Positions 24,987 through 33,270 of a stretch of DNA of 37,768 nt are shown here, in pieces. A model generated the notes under the pieces. It was not told where the DNA came from. It saw only the letters and a program-made list of their open reading frames with translations, and searched no databases. Within the stretch, counting starts at the first letter, position 1. Every line of letters starts with the position of its first letter. The stretch comes from Pseudomonadota bacterium (GTDB taxonomy: Bacteria > Pseudomonadota > Gammaproteobacteria > Burkholderiales > Methylophilaceae): NCBI GenBank assembly GCA_027621535.1, contig JAQCBB010000009.1, positions 1 to 37,768 on the forward strand, written 5' to 3'. The position numbers were made by a program, and so were the translations under genes.

Positions 24987-26024
24987 TCAACCTTTTTCAA
25001 CAAAATTTTCAATAATCATAAAATGTTTTACTTCATCTAAAGTAAAGTTATCAAAAATTAAATTATCATTCTTTGCTTGATTTAATCGAATTTGATTAAA
25101 ATTTTGTGATTTTATATTTTTTGGATCAACTCGATCAAGGAGTTCATCAACGGTATTAGGCTCATTACAAATTAATACAATATTGCATCCAGCATCAAAT
25201 GCCTCCAAGACGCGATCGTAAATGTCTGGAATGTAGTCGGCAACCCCTCTCATACTCAAGTCATCTGAAATCACTACTCCTTTAAATTTTAAAATTTTTC
25301 TCAAGTATTCTAAAATCCATTTTTTTGAAAGGCTAGCAGGCTTTATATCAACTTGATTATAAATTACATGACTTGGCATTAATGCAGCAATATCCTCATT
25401 AATAAAAGTTTTAAAACAACTTAAGTCGTCAGACATTTCTTCAATCGTTCTTAAATCTGTTGATATCTCATAATGAGAATCATTAGGGATAAAACCATGT
25501 CCAGGAAAATGTTTCCCAACAGCTGACATGCCCCCAGCATTTAGGCCATTTATAAATTGTTTAGCCAGATAAATCACTGTCTGAGCATTATTTGAAAAAG
25601 ATCGATTACCTATAACACTACTTTTTCCGTAATTAATATCCAAAACGGGTGAAAAATTTAAATCTATTCCGACCTCTCCAAGCTCTTTGGCAATAAGCCA
25701 ACCAGAATATCTAGCCAACCTCATAGCTAGGGTTTGATCTTGATTAAAAATATCTCCTAATCTACCCATTGCTGGCAATAAGAAAAATTCTTCCTTAAAT
25801 CTTTGTACCCTCCCTCCCTCATGGTCGACAGATATAAGCAAATCGGTTCTGACTAGCTTTATTTGTTTAATTAACTCTGATAACTGTGCTTTATTTTTGT
25901 AATTTCTTGAAAAAAGAATAACCCCACAGACCAAAGGGTGAGAAATTCTATTTATATCTTCCTGGGATAGCTCATAACCTACAACATCAGTCAAAATAGA
26001 GCTTTTTAGCATTAAAGTTTCCAT
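24987..26024 (-). CDS. nagZ: Beta-N-acetylglucosaminidase NagZ (GH3)
   Basis: Cytoplasmic glycoside hydrolase family 3 enzyme that removes GlcNAc from 1,6-anhydro-muropeptides during peptidoglycan recycling. Motifs: SVDHEGGRVQRF at 65-76, the KHFPGHG loop at 171-177, the Asp182-Ser-His184 general acid/base dyad, and the nucleophile Asp254 in ISDDLSM. The 345-residue length is normal and there is no signal peptide. The ORF start overlaps the upstream gene by 13 bp. A second ATG (26012) sits in TAATG with GGA 7-8 nt before it and may be the real start. It closes a chain including peptide-transport genes and a YkuD enzyme. Confidence 0.95.
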   Translation of the reverse strand: METLMLKSSILTDVVGYELSQEDINRISHPLVCGVILFSRNYKNKAQLSELIKQIKLVRTDLLISVDHEGGRVQRFKEEFFLLPAMGRLGDIFNQDQTLAMRLARYSGWLIAKELGEVGIDLNFSPVLDINYGKSSVIGNRSFSNNAQTVIYLAKQFINGLNAGGMSAVGKHFPGHGFIPNDSHYEISTDLRTIEEMSDDLSCFKTFINEDIAALMPSHVIYNQVDIKPASLSKKWILEYLRKILKFKGVVISDDLSMRGVADYIPDIYDRVLEAFDAGCNIVLICNEPNTVDELLDRVDPKNIKSQNFNQIRLNQAKNDNLIFDNFTLDEVKHFMIIENFVEKG

Positions 26025-26719
26025 GTAAAAGGATTAAAATTTGTCCTGTGATCATAATGATCAATACCCTCTTTTATTTTAAGGAAATTTATTATTTTGT
26101 AAATAAAGGGGGTGAAGGCAACCTCTACCAAAGTTTTTGCAAAGAACTGGGCAACTACAACAAGCCAAATTTTATCATTTGGGATCACACCTGAATTGTA
26201 AAATGCTAATGGATAAAAAATAATGGAATCCACGCCCTCTCCTGCTATGGTTGAAGAAATAGTTCTTAACCACAAGAATTTTCCTTGTGTCCATATTTTC
26301 ATCTTAGCCATTACCCACGAATTTATAAACTCCCCAGCAGCAAAAGCAATTAATCCCGCTAACGCAACTCGCCATGCCGACCCGAAGGCAATTTCATAAA
26401 CCTCTTGATTCTCCCAAAAAGATGCGGGAGGAAGAGCCACTATCATCCATGCCATAAATGATGCAAATGCTAATCCAGCAAATCCAGTCCATATAACTCG
26501 TCTAGATGCACTATATCCATAAACTTCAGTTAAGATGTCGCCAAAAATAAAAGAGATAGGGAAAAATAAAACTCCAGCTCCAAAGGTAATTGTTCCAATT
26601 AAAGGAAGATCAAGTTGTGAAATTTTTGCGGGTCCAATAATATTCGCTGTAATTAGTACCGTAACAAATGCAGCCATAACCAAATCGTAGTAACGATAAT
26701 TTTTACGGAGTTTACTCAT
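26012..26719 (-). CDS. Queuosine precursor transporter (YhhQ / VUT family)
   Basis: Integral membrane protein of 235 residues with about six hydrophobic helices, matching the vitamin-uptake-transporter/YhhQ family that imports queuosine precursors (preQ0/preQ1) for tRNA modification. Family patterns include ANIIGPAKI near the first helix, FPISFIFGDILTEVYGY near 53-69, AGEFINSWVMAKMKIWTQGKFLWLR split over 128-152, and STIAGEGVDSIIFY. The ATG overlaps the upstream permease stop in ATGAGTAA (8 nt). Its place between peptide permeases and nagZ has no obvious functional logic. Confidence 0.9.
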   Translation of the reverse strand: MSKLRKNYRYYDLVMAAFVTVLITANIIGPAKISQLDLPLIGTITFGAGVLFFPISFIFGDILTEVYGYSASRRVIWTGFAGLAFASFMAWMIVALPPASFWENQEVYEIAFGSAWRVALAGLIAFAAGEFINSWVMAKMKIWTQGKFLWLRTISSTIAGEGVDSIIFYPLAFYNSGVIPNDKIWLVVVAQFFAKTLVEVAFTPFIYKIINFLKIKEGIDHYDHRTNFNPFTWKL

Positions 26720-27491
26720 TGATATATTTCTTTAAACCTTCGCCTATCGAATTAAAAGATAGAATCATTAAAATCATACACAGAGAGACCATGATCACAT
26801 AATGTGGTGCTACTAATAAATAGTCAATACTGTCTCTGAGCATGCCACCCCATGATGGAAAGGGAGAAGACAAACCTAGGCCAAGAAAAGCCAACCCTGC
26901 TTCAGCTACAATTAAATTAGCGATGGTAAAATTTAATTCAACTGACAAAGGCGCTAAAATGTTAGGGATAATATGTTTATGAATAATTCTATTTCTATCT
27001 GCTCCCATCAGTATAGCTGCTTTAACAAAATCAGATTCTCTAATTGATAAAGTTTGACTTCTTGCTATTCTGGCAAATCCAATCCAAGCTGTAACAGTCA
27101 AGGCAAATAAGATATTCCAAAAACTCGTTTCCAAAAAAGCAGCTAACCCAATAATTAAAAGAATTCCAGGAAATGCTTGAACAATAGTCATCCCGCTAGT
27201 AATAATTTGATCAACAGGTCCCCTAAAGTAACCTGCAATACACCCCAAACAAATTCCCATCAAAAATGAAATGGATGTTGCTAAAACAACAATCTCAAAA
27301 GAGACTAGAAAACCATTAATCAAACGTATCAAGATATCTCGCCCATAATCATCATAGCCAAAGAATCCTCTAAAGCCAGGTGGTTTTAAAATTAAATCAA
27401 AATTCATTCCATAAGGATCCCACCCAAGAAAATTATTCAAAACCACAAGAATAAAAAAAAGTGATGGAAAAATTAGGCCAATTTTATTCAT
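26712..27491 (-). CDS. Oligopeptide-type ABC transporter permease (OppC/DppC family)
   Basis: Second membrane subunit of a peptide/nickel-type ABC importer: 259 residues with about six membrane helices. An N-terminal periplasmic stretch contains GYDDYGRDILIRLI, close to the family's GTDxxGRD motif. The cytoplasmic EAA loop reads KAAILMGADRNRIIHKHIIPN (split near 167-187) and should contact the ATPase. The conserved LGLGLSSPFPSWGGML segment follows near 223-238. It overlaps the OppB-like gene by 8 bp (ATGAATAA). No ATP-binding subunit is encoded nearby. Confidence 0.92.
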   Translation of the reverse strand: MNKIGLIFPSLFFILVVLNNFLGWDPYGMNFDLILKPPGFRGFFGYDDYGRDILIRLINGFLVSFEIVVLATSISFLMGICLGCIAGYFRGPVDQIITSGMTIVQAFPGILLIIGLAAFLETSFWNILFALTVTAWIGFARIARSQTLSIRESDFVKAAILMGADRNRIIHKHIIPNILAPLSVELNFTIANLIVAEAGLAFLGLGLSSPFPSWGGMLRDSIDYLLVAPHYVIMVSLCMILMILSFNSIGEGLKKYINE

Positions 27492-28410
27492 GATAAGTTT
27501 TTATTCTAGGATCTAATTTTAAATATATGAATTCAAGCATAAAATTAATAGTTACATAACTAATTGCTATAAAAAAAACAGCAGCCTGAGTAATTGGATA
27601 ATCGCGCTGATGAATTGAATCAATGAGAAGTTTACCTATTCCATTCCAACTAAAAATCATTTCAGTAATGATAGTTCCCGACAACAAGCCACCTAACTGA
27701 AGACCTATTGCCGTAACAATTGGAAGACTAATTAATTTTATGACATGAGTAAAGTATATATAGGATAGATTTAAACCTTTTGATTTTGCAGCAATAATAA
27801 GAACAGAATCTTTTAGCTCTTCAGAAGAATCCATTGTCATTTTAACGAGATACGCAATAAAACTAATAGATAAAGTTGCTGCTGGTAACAATATTGAGGA
27901 TGGTTGTTCCATGCCGCTTACTGGAAGTAAATCTAAAAACATCGCGAAAAATAAAATTAAAATAGGAGCTAAAATAAATGATGGAATAGCAATTAAAATG
28001 GCGTTTACACATTTTATTATTTGATTCAAAAAACTTCTATTGATATACGATACAAATAGGCCAAAAGGAATACTAATAACAACTGCCATTGAAATTGATA
28101 AAATTGCCAATAAAGCAGTGTTTATTAGAGCAGGTTTTAGTAAAAATAGAACATCAATATTCTGGTGAATTGACAGACCAAAATCTAACTGAAAGAGATT
28201 TTTCAAAGCTTTAAACACTTGCTCAGATATTGATAAATCCAAGCCAAGATGTTCCTTAATTTGATTTACATCAGCAGAAAAATTACTTTGACCGACAAGA
28301 AAATCAATTGGATCACCAGGAACAAGACGGATTAAAAAAAAAGTTATCAAATAAACAGAAAATATTAAAAATATGTAATGAAAAATTATTTTTAACCAAT
28401 AATTATTCAT
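27484..28410 (-). CDS. Oligopeptide-type ABC transporter permease (OppB/DppB family)
   Basis: First membrane subunit of the peptide importer: 308 residues, one N-terminal helix (about 9-28), the FFLIRLVPGDP motif at 25-35, then five helices. The EAA loop is IAAKSKGLNLSYIYFTHVIK (near 202-221), followed by a family-typical LSGTIITEMIFSWNGIGKLL segment and RDYP. It overlaps the YkuD gene and the OppC-like gene by 8 bp each (both ATGAATAA), which suggests translational coupling of transporter and enzyme. Confidence 0.93.
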   Translation of the reverse strand: MNNYWLKIIFHYIFLIFSVYLITFFLIRLVPGDPIDFLVGQSNFSADVNQIKEHLGLDLSISEQVFKALKNLFQLDFGLSIHQNIDVLFLLKPALINTALLAILSISMAVVISIPFGLFVSYINRSFLNQIIKCVNAILIAIPSFILAPILILFFAMFLDLLPVSGMEQPSSILLPAATLSISFIAYLVKMTMDSSEELKDSVLIIAAKSKGLNLSYIYFTHVIKLISLPIVTAIGLQLGGLLSGTIITEMIFSWNGIGKLLIDSIHQRDYPITQAAVFFIAISYVTINFMLEFIYLKLDPRIKTYHE

Positions 28411-28870
28411 TAATTAATACCCTCTCACCAATTGATACAAGCTGGAATAAGATAATGACATCTTCATTGAGCATTCGAATGCACCCATGGGATGCAGGCT
28501 GACCAATTTTTTCCTCTTCATGTGTTCCATGAATGTAGATAAATCTTTGCATGGTATCAACATCTCCGAGTCGATTAAAACCGACCTGTGTTCCAGATAA
28601 CCATAATATTCTTGAAAGAATTAAATCATTCGAATCATAATCTTTATTTTTATTCCATACATCCCCTGTCCATCGTCTTGCTTTGAAAATTCCATATTTT
28701 GGAACATCAGTTCCAATTTTGGCACGAACAGTATGTTCGCCGAGAGGAGTACAATAGCTACCCTTAATTTGTCCTAATCCTCGACTTGATGAAGAAATTG
28801 AAAAAATAGTTGAGAGGCCATTTTTTCCAATATGTTCAAGAGTTTGATTTTGAATAAAAATGTTAATCAT
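28403..28870 (-). CDS. YkuD-domain protein, likely cytoplasmic L,D-carboxypeptidase
   Basis: The L,D-transpeptidase catalytic (YkuD) domain fills the whole 155 residues. The active-site motif SHGCIRM is at 127-133 (catalytic Cys130, His128), with the upstream histidine His114 in IYIHGT. The family-typical RILWLSG and GDVDTMQRF strands precede it. There is no signal peptide, membrane helix or LysM domain, unlike cross-linking Ldt enzymes. Signal-less YkuD enzymes such as A. baumannii ElsL and V. cholerae LdcV are cytoplasmic L,D-carboxypeptidases of murein recycling, and I infer the same here. It is embedded between the binding protein and permeases of a peptide importer, with 8-bp overlaps on both sides, and nagZ lies downstream. 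Confidence 0.85.
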   Translation of the reverse strand: MINIFIQNQTLEHIGKNGLSTIFSISSSSRGLGQIKGSYCTPLGEHTVRAKIGTDVPKYGIFKARRWTGDVWNKNKDYDSNDLILSRILWLSGTQVGFNRLGDVDTMQRFIYIHGTHEEEKIGQPASHGCIRMLNEDVIILFQLVSIGERVLINE

Positions 28871-30290
28871 TTTTTCTTATATGACTTAAATCGACCCAAC
28901 TTCCATCAAGATATAAACGATAGTTACTAATTGAAGGGAGCGTTGCCATAAAATTTCCCTCAAACCATAAAGGTAACATTAATATATCCTCATGCATCAG
29001 AGTAACAACATTTTGCCAATTATTTTTCTCTAAAGCATTATTAATTAAATTGTCCATCTCTAAGCTTTCATAAAATCCCCGGTTTAATCCAAAAGGGGGT
29101 GTCATTTTTGAAAAGAAAATTTGTTTATATATTTCTGGAGATTTCAATCCAACCCAGGTCAAAGCATATATTTGAAAGTTTCCATTCTGAATGTCCTTAT
29201 AAAAAGTGCTCCAATCAAGACTTTTGATTTTTAGATTAATGCCTACCTGTTTTAATTGAGATTGAATAATAGTGGCTATTTTTATTCTAAAAGGATCTGT
29301 TGATGTCTTAAGCTCTAAATTTATAGGTAATTGATAGCCCGCCTCTACTAATATCTGCTTACTTAACTGAGGATTAAAATCATAATTTTTTAATTCTGTA
29401 TATGCCCAATGCTCGCTGGTAAAAAGTTGGTTTGCTAATTTAGTTTGTTCATTAAAGAAATATTGAATAATTTCTTTTTGGTTTATTGCATGAGCAATAG
29501 CTTTTCTGATCGCTTTATCTTTTACTAAATGATCTTGATGATTAAATCCAATATAAGAAACATTATGTCCTGATTTTGTTTCCGTATAAATTCCTCTTTT
29601 ATTTTGAAGTAATTTTATAATTGGTAATGGAAGATCATTTTGTAATAAATCAATCTCTCGATTAATAATCTTCAATGCTCTTACTGAGGGATCTTTAATT
29701 TCAATAAACTTAACTATCAAACCATCTGATCTTTCTATCAACACATTAGGTTTTGTTTCTAAGATTTTAAAATTTCCTGATCCTAAAGATGTTAATGATA
29801 AATCAACCCCCAATTCTTTTATATTAAAAGGAATGATGGGAAGGCAAAGCTTGTATAGAAAATATGGGTCATTATTTTTAAGTTTAATCAGAATGTTATT
29901 TTTTGATAATTGAATTGATTCAATAATATTTAAGTCCTCGTGAAACTTTGATAAAGGATTATCAATATTAGATTGAATGCTAAACAAGATATCTTTTTCG
30001 GTTAATTTTTGTCCATTGGAAAAAAAATTGTTAAATTGCTTAATTTTTAAAAGATAACTTTTATTGTTAATTTTCTCATATTCGATAAAATCAGAAGTCA
30101 GGTTAAATGCAAAATCTAAATCAAAAATTTTCTCATATACCAAGTCAACAATTTTTTCTGACGCAGCATCACGGTTTAAATGAGGATGAAGATTCTGAGG
30201 ATTTTGTGCTATTCCAAATGTTAATATTTCTGAATACACAGCTACTGAAAATAATGAAAAAAATAAAAAAAATAAAAATTTATTTGCCAT
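28863..30290 (-). CDS. Periplasmic oligopeptide-binding protein (SBP_bac_5 family)
   Basis: Extracytoplasmic solute-binding protein of the OppA/DppA/MppA family. From the ATG at 30290 it has a signal peptide (ANKFLFFLFFSLFSVAVYS) and 475 residues, shorter than OppA (543). Family features: TFGIAQNPQNLHPHL at the mature start, a TEKDILFSIQ segment, the AIRKAIAHAINQKEII helix near 258-273 and the LTWVGLKSPEIYKQIFFS region near 380-397. A TTG at 30314 would add 8 residues before the signal peptide and is less likely. The start lies inside the end of rlmD (11-bp overlap). Its ligand is unknown; the linked YkuD and NagZ genes suggest murein peptides, as for MppA. Confidence 0.9.
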   Translation of the reverse strand: MANKFLFFLFFSLFSVAVYSEILTFGIAQNPQNLHPHLNRDAASEKIVDLVYEKIFDLDFAFNLTSDFIEYEKINNKSYLLKIKQFNNFFSNGQKLTEKDILFSIQSNIDNPLSKFHEDLNIIESIQLSKNNILIKLKNNDPYFLYKLCLPIIPFNIKELGVDLSLTSLGSGNFKILETKPNVLIERSDGLIVKFIEIKDPSVRALKIINREIDLLQNDLPLPIIKLLQNKRGIYTETKSGHNVSYIGFNHQDHLVKDKAIRKAIAHAINQKEIIQYFFNEQTKLANQLFTSEHWAYTELKNYDFNPQLSKQILVEAGYQLPINLELKTSTDPFRIKIATIIQSQLKQVGINLKIKSLDWSTFYKDIQNGNFQIYALTWVGLKSPEIYKQIFFSKMTPPFGLNRGFYESLEMDNLINNALEKNNWQNVVTLMHEDILMLPLWFEGNFMATLPSISNYRLYLDGSWVDLSHIRKND

Positions 30291-31593
30291 ATTCAAACAC
30301 TGAAATGGATTCAATATGTGAAGTGTTTGGAAACATATTTAATATTCCAGAACCTTTAAATTTATAGCCTTTTTCAAACACTAAAATATTTGCATCTCTT
30401 GCAAAAGAACCTGGATTACAGGAAATATAAACAATTTTTTTAGGCTGAGAAGTATCCGGTGAAATCAATTGAATTAATTGCATTGCACCGTCTCGAGGAG
30501 GATCAATGAGCCATTTGTTTGATTGCTTATGCCTTTTTAAATATTGGTTATCAAGTTCAAATAAATTCTGATATGTGAATTGAATATTATTTAATCCATT
30601 AAGCTTTGCATTTGCTTCACCTAGCCTTACCAGTTGCTCACTTCCCTCAACACCCTCAACCCGATTAGCAAACTTTGCTATAGGAAGTGTAAAGTTTCCA
30701 AGTCCTGAAAAAAAATCAGAAACAATGTCCTCTGAGCTAAGGTCAAGCAATTCAACAGCCCTGGGAATCATAAGCTCATTAATAAATGGGTTAATTTGAA
30801 TAAAACCAGTTGGATCAAATTCAATATTTAAATTAAATTCATTTAATCGATAGCTAATTTTTTTCTTTTGTTGATCATGAAATAGAGGTTTAGCAGTCTC
30901 AGGGCCTTTTTCTTGCACCCAAACTTCAATATTGAAATCAGACTGAAATTGCTCAAATTTATTTATATCGTCCTTTGTCAGTTGGTCAAGAATTCTAAAA
31001 ATAAAAATGTCTCTTTTTTGATTTGAAGCATACTCAATTTGCGGCATTTTATTAAAGATAGATAAATTTTTAAGTAGATCTTTTAGTGGCTTTATGGATT
31101 TTGAAATTCTCTCTGGCAATATTGGGCACTGATCCATATCTGTTAAAAAATGCGTTAATCGCTCATTAAATCCTACCAAAACTTTATCTTTTTTTTCTAC
31201 GAATTTAGCCCTTAATCTAGCTTTATGTCTGTAATTTAAAAAACTCAAGGAAACAGGCTCAAAAACTATTTCTGGTTTAACTTTACCTATGCGTTCTAAG
31301 GTTTTAAAAAAAGCTTGGTGCTTAAAATTTATCTGGGCATTATTTGAAAAATGCTGCATTGAACATCCGCCACATTGAGTATAGTGTTCGCAAGCTGGAT
31401 CGGTTCGGTCTGGAGAAGGATTAGTAATTTTAATCGCAGCTGCATAGTAAATATTTTTTTTCTTTTTTAAAACATTAATTTCAACTTTCTCGCCAATCAA
31501 AGCATTGTGAATAAAAAAAGTTTTATCTTTATTTTTCGCAACGCCCCTTCCGTCTTGATCAATATCAACAATCTCTAAAAGTTCATCACTCAT
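30280..31593 (-). CDS. rlmD: 23S rRNA (uracil-1939-C5)-methyltransferase RlmD (RumA)
   Basis: SAM-dependent enzyme making m5U1939 in 23S rRNA. The N-terminal TRAM domain (about 1-58) has EIVDIDQDGRGVA. The [4Fe-4S] ligands are Cys68, Cys74, Cys77 (ACEHYTQCGGCSMQH) and a Cys in DMDQCPIL near 158. The SAM-binding core includes DFFSGLGNFTLPIA, and IDPPRDGA plus YISCNPGSFARD carries the catalytic cysteine. The 437-residue length is typical. It needs an Fe-S cluster, supplied by the isc products. It overlaps the exonuclease gene by 8 bp (ATGAGTGA). Confidence 0.96.
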   Translation of the reverse strand: MSDELLEIVDIDQDGRGVAKNKDKTFFIHNALIGEKVEINVLKKKKNIYYAAAIKITNPSPDRTDPACEHYTQCGGCSMQHFSNNAQINFKHQAFFKTLERIGKVKPEIVFEPVSLSFLNYRHKARLRAKFVEKKDKVLVGFNERLTHFLTDMDQCPILPERISKSIKPLKDLLKNLSIFNKMPQIEYASNQKRDIFIFRILDQLTKDDINKFEQFQSDFNIEVWVQEKGPETAKPLFHDQQKKKISYRLNEFNLNIEFDPTGFIQINPFINELMIPRAVELLDLSSEDIVSDFFSGLGNFTLPIAKFANRVEGVEGSEQLVRLGEANAKLNGLNNIQFTYQNLFELDNQYLKRHKQSNKWLIDPPRDGAMQLIQLISPDTSQPKKIVYISCNPGSFARDANILVFEKGYKFKGSGILNMFPNTSHIESISVFEYGK

Positions 31594-32374
31594 TTTTTTC
31601 CCAAGCCATCTTAAATTCTTGCAAGTGATTATGATTTGAACTGCTAATTTTTAATTTAACTTTTTCAATTTCAGATTCATACTCTTCCTGAGTTAATTGA
31701 TCTCTAATTAAACATAGCCTGAGGAATATAAGATAGGTATTCAGAACATCTGTTTCACAATAAGCTCTTATTTCGTCAATCTTACCTTGTTGGAAATTGA
31801 AAAAAACATCCGAACCGTCCATGTCTAATTTACCTGGAAAATCACATAGCTTGGCAATATCATCCAAAGAAGCATTTGCTCTACCGCCAAATAGAGCTAG
31901 AAAATCCATAACATCAAGGTGTCTGGCATGATAGCGATTAATATAATTATTGTATTTAAAATCGTTATTTATCTCACCCTGATCAAGATAGATTCCACCG
32001 CTGACTTGATTAATTAAAGCTCGATAATTAATCACCGGAAGATCAAACCCAGACCCATTCCAGGTAACTAAGGTCGGCACAAATCGATTCAATCCATCAA
32101 AAAAACGTTCTAATAATTCCTTCTCATTACTCTCTGAGTTACCAATAGACCATATCTCAAAATTAATTCCTTGTTTAAGGACGCATGAAATAGCAATAAT
32201 TTTTTGAAATTGTAGAGGAAGAAAATCTGTCCCTTTTTTTTGCCGATAATGGTAATTGGCTATTGAAACAACATCCTGATCATTGAAATTTTCAGAAATA
32301 TGAAGAGTTTTTCTTAAACCCTCAACATCAGGGATTGTTTCCGTATCAAATACAAGCGTAGTTGGCAAAATCAT
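31586..32374 (-). CDS. Predicted 3'-5' exonuclease, DEDDy family
   Basis: RNase H-like exonuclease of the DNA_pol_B_exo2 type, 262 residues. The exo motifs are visible: Asp10-Thr-Glu12 in VFDTETIPD (exo I), NGSGFDLPVI with Asp111 (exo II), and YCETDV with Tyr205 and Asp209 (exo III), making it DEDDy. There is no polymerase domain. Its biological substrate is not known. It lies between cysM and rlmD with overlaps of 4 and 8 bp, an arrangement I recall from other betaproteobacteria, but nothing in the neighbourhood defines its role. Confidence 0.85.
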   Translation of the reverse strand: MILPTTLVFDTETIPDVEGLRKTLHISENFNDQDVVSIANYHYRQKKGTDFLPLQFQKIIAISCVLKQGINFEIWSIGNSESNEKELLERFFDGLNRFVPTLVTWNGSGFDLPVINYRALINQVSGGIYLDQGEINNDFKYNNYINRYHARHLDVMDFLALFGGRANASLDDIAKLCDFPGKLDMDGSDVFFNFQQGKIDEIRAYCETDVLNTYLIFLRLCLIRDQLTQEEYESEIEKVKLKISSSNHNHLQEFKMAWEKNE

Positions 32375-33270
32375 GAGCTTGGGAACAGGCCCGTGGAAAG
32401 ATAACGGTCTCCTCGATCACATGCTATTGAAACAATAATTGCATCAGGATTTTTTTTAGCCAACATGAGAGCGACATAAAGCGCTCCCCCAGTCGATGCA
32501 CCAGAGAAAATTCCCTCAAATCTGGCCAGATCTCTGGCAGTTTGTTCAGCATGTTCCTGTGAAACATACATAATTTTATCAATATTTTCTTCAGTAAAAA
32601 TTTTTGGTATATATTCAATGGGCCATTTTCTTATCCCTGGAATCTGAGACCCCTCCTCTGGTTGAACGCCAATAATTTGGATATCTTGATTTTGTTCTTT
32701 TAAAAATTTTGATGTGCCAACAATAGTTCCTGTTGTGCCCATGCTAGAAACAAAATGAGTAACTTTTTGTTTTGTATCTCTCCAAATTTCTGGACCCGTT
32801 CCCTCATAATGAGCTCTTGGGTTATCTGAGTTCGCAAATTGATCTAAAATAACCCCCCTTCCCTCAGTTTGAAGTTTCTCTGCTGTGTCTCTTGCTAGCT
32901 CCATGCTTCCCTCTTTACTGGTAAGGATTAATTCAGCTCCATAAGCCATCATGGTCTGTCTTCTCTCTATTGATTGATTTTCAGGCATAACCAGGATCAT
33001 TCTGTATCCCATAACTGCGGCAGCCATTGCAAGAGCAATCCCTGTATTTCCGGATGTAGCCTCAATTAACGTATCACCAGGCTTTATCATTCCCTTTTTT
33101 TGAGCATTTACTATCATTGACATTGCCGGTCTATCCTTTACAGATCCAGCTGGATTATTACCTTCAAGCTTCAAAAGAACAGTACCGTAATTAGGCTCTA
33201 CTAATCTTTTAAGCTGCACTAGAGGGGTATTACCTATTAAATTTTCTAAATAATTAAATTGGTTGCTCAA
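32371..33270 (-). CDS. cysM: Cysteine synthase B (CysM)
   Basis: PLP enzyme making cysteine (or S-sulfocysteine from thiosulfate) from O-acetylserine. The N-terminal IGNTPLVQL is at 12-20, the PLP lysine is Lys45 in GSVKDRPA, and EATSGNTGIALAMAA is near 69-83. SMGTTGTIVGTSKFLKE and the C-terminal GIFSGASTGGA follow. The 299-residue length and the short C-terminus indicate CysM rather than CysK. The start is TTG within TTGA, overlapping the dsbB stop; an in-frame stop lies 12 codons or fewer upstream with no ATG between. Its substrate comes from CysE, encoded at 17264. Confidence 0.95.
   Translation of the reverse strand: MSNQFNYLENLIGNTPLVQLKRLVEPNYGTVLLKLEGNNPAGSVKDRPAMSMIVNAQKKGMIKPGDTLIEATSGNTGIALAMAAAVMGYRMILVMPENQSIERRQTMMAYGAELILTSKEGSMELARDTAEKLQTEGRGVILDQFANSDNPRAHYEGTGPEIWRDTKQKVTHFVSSMGTTGTIVGTSKFLKEQNQDIQIIGVQPEEGSQIPGIRKWPIEYIPKIFTEENIDKIMYVSQEHAEQTARDLARFEGIFSGASTGGALYVALMLAKKNPDAIIVSIACDRGDRYLSTGLFPSS

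Noticed and set aside
31586-32374. DEDDy exonuclease as part of a defence system
   Set aside because: It is a housekeeping-type neighbour of rlmD and cysM, with no helicase, nuclease partner, toxin or mobile element nearby.
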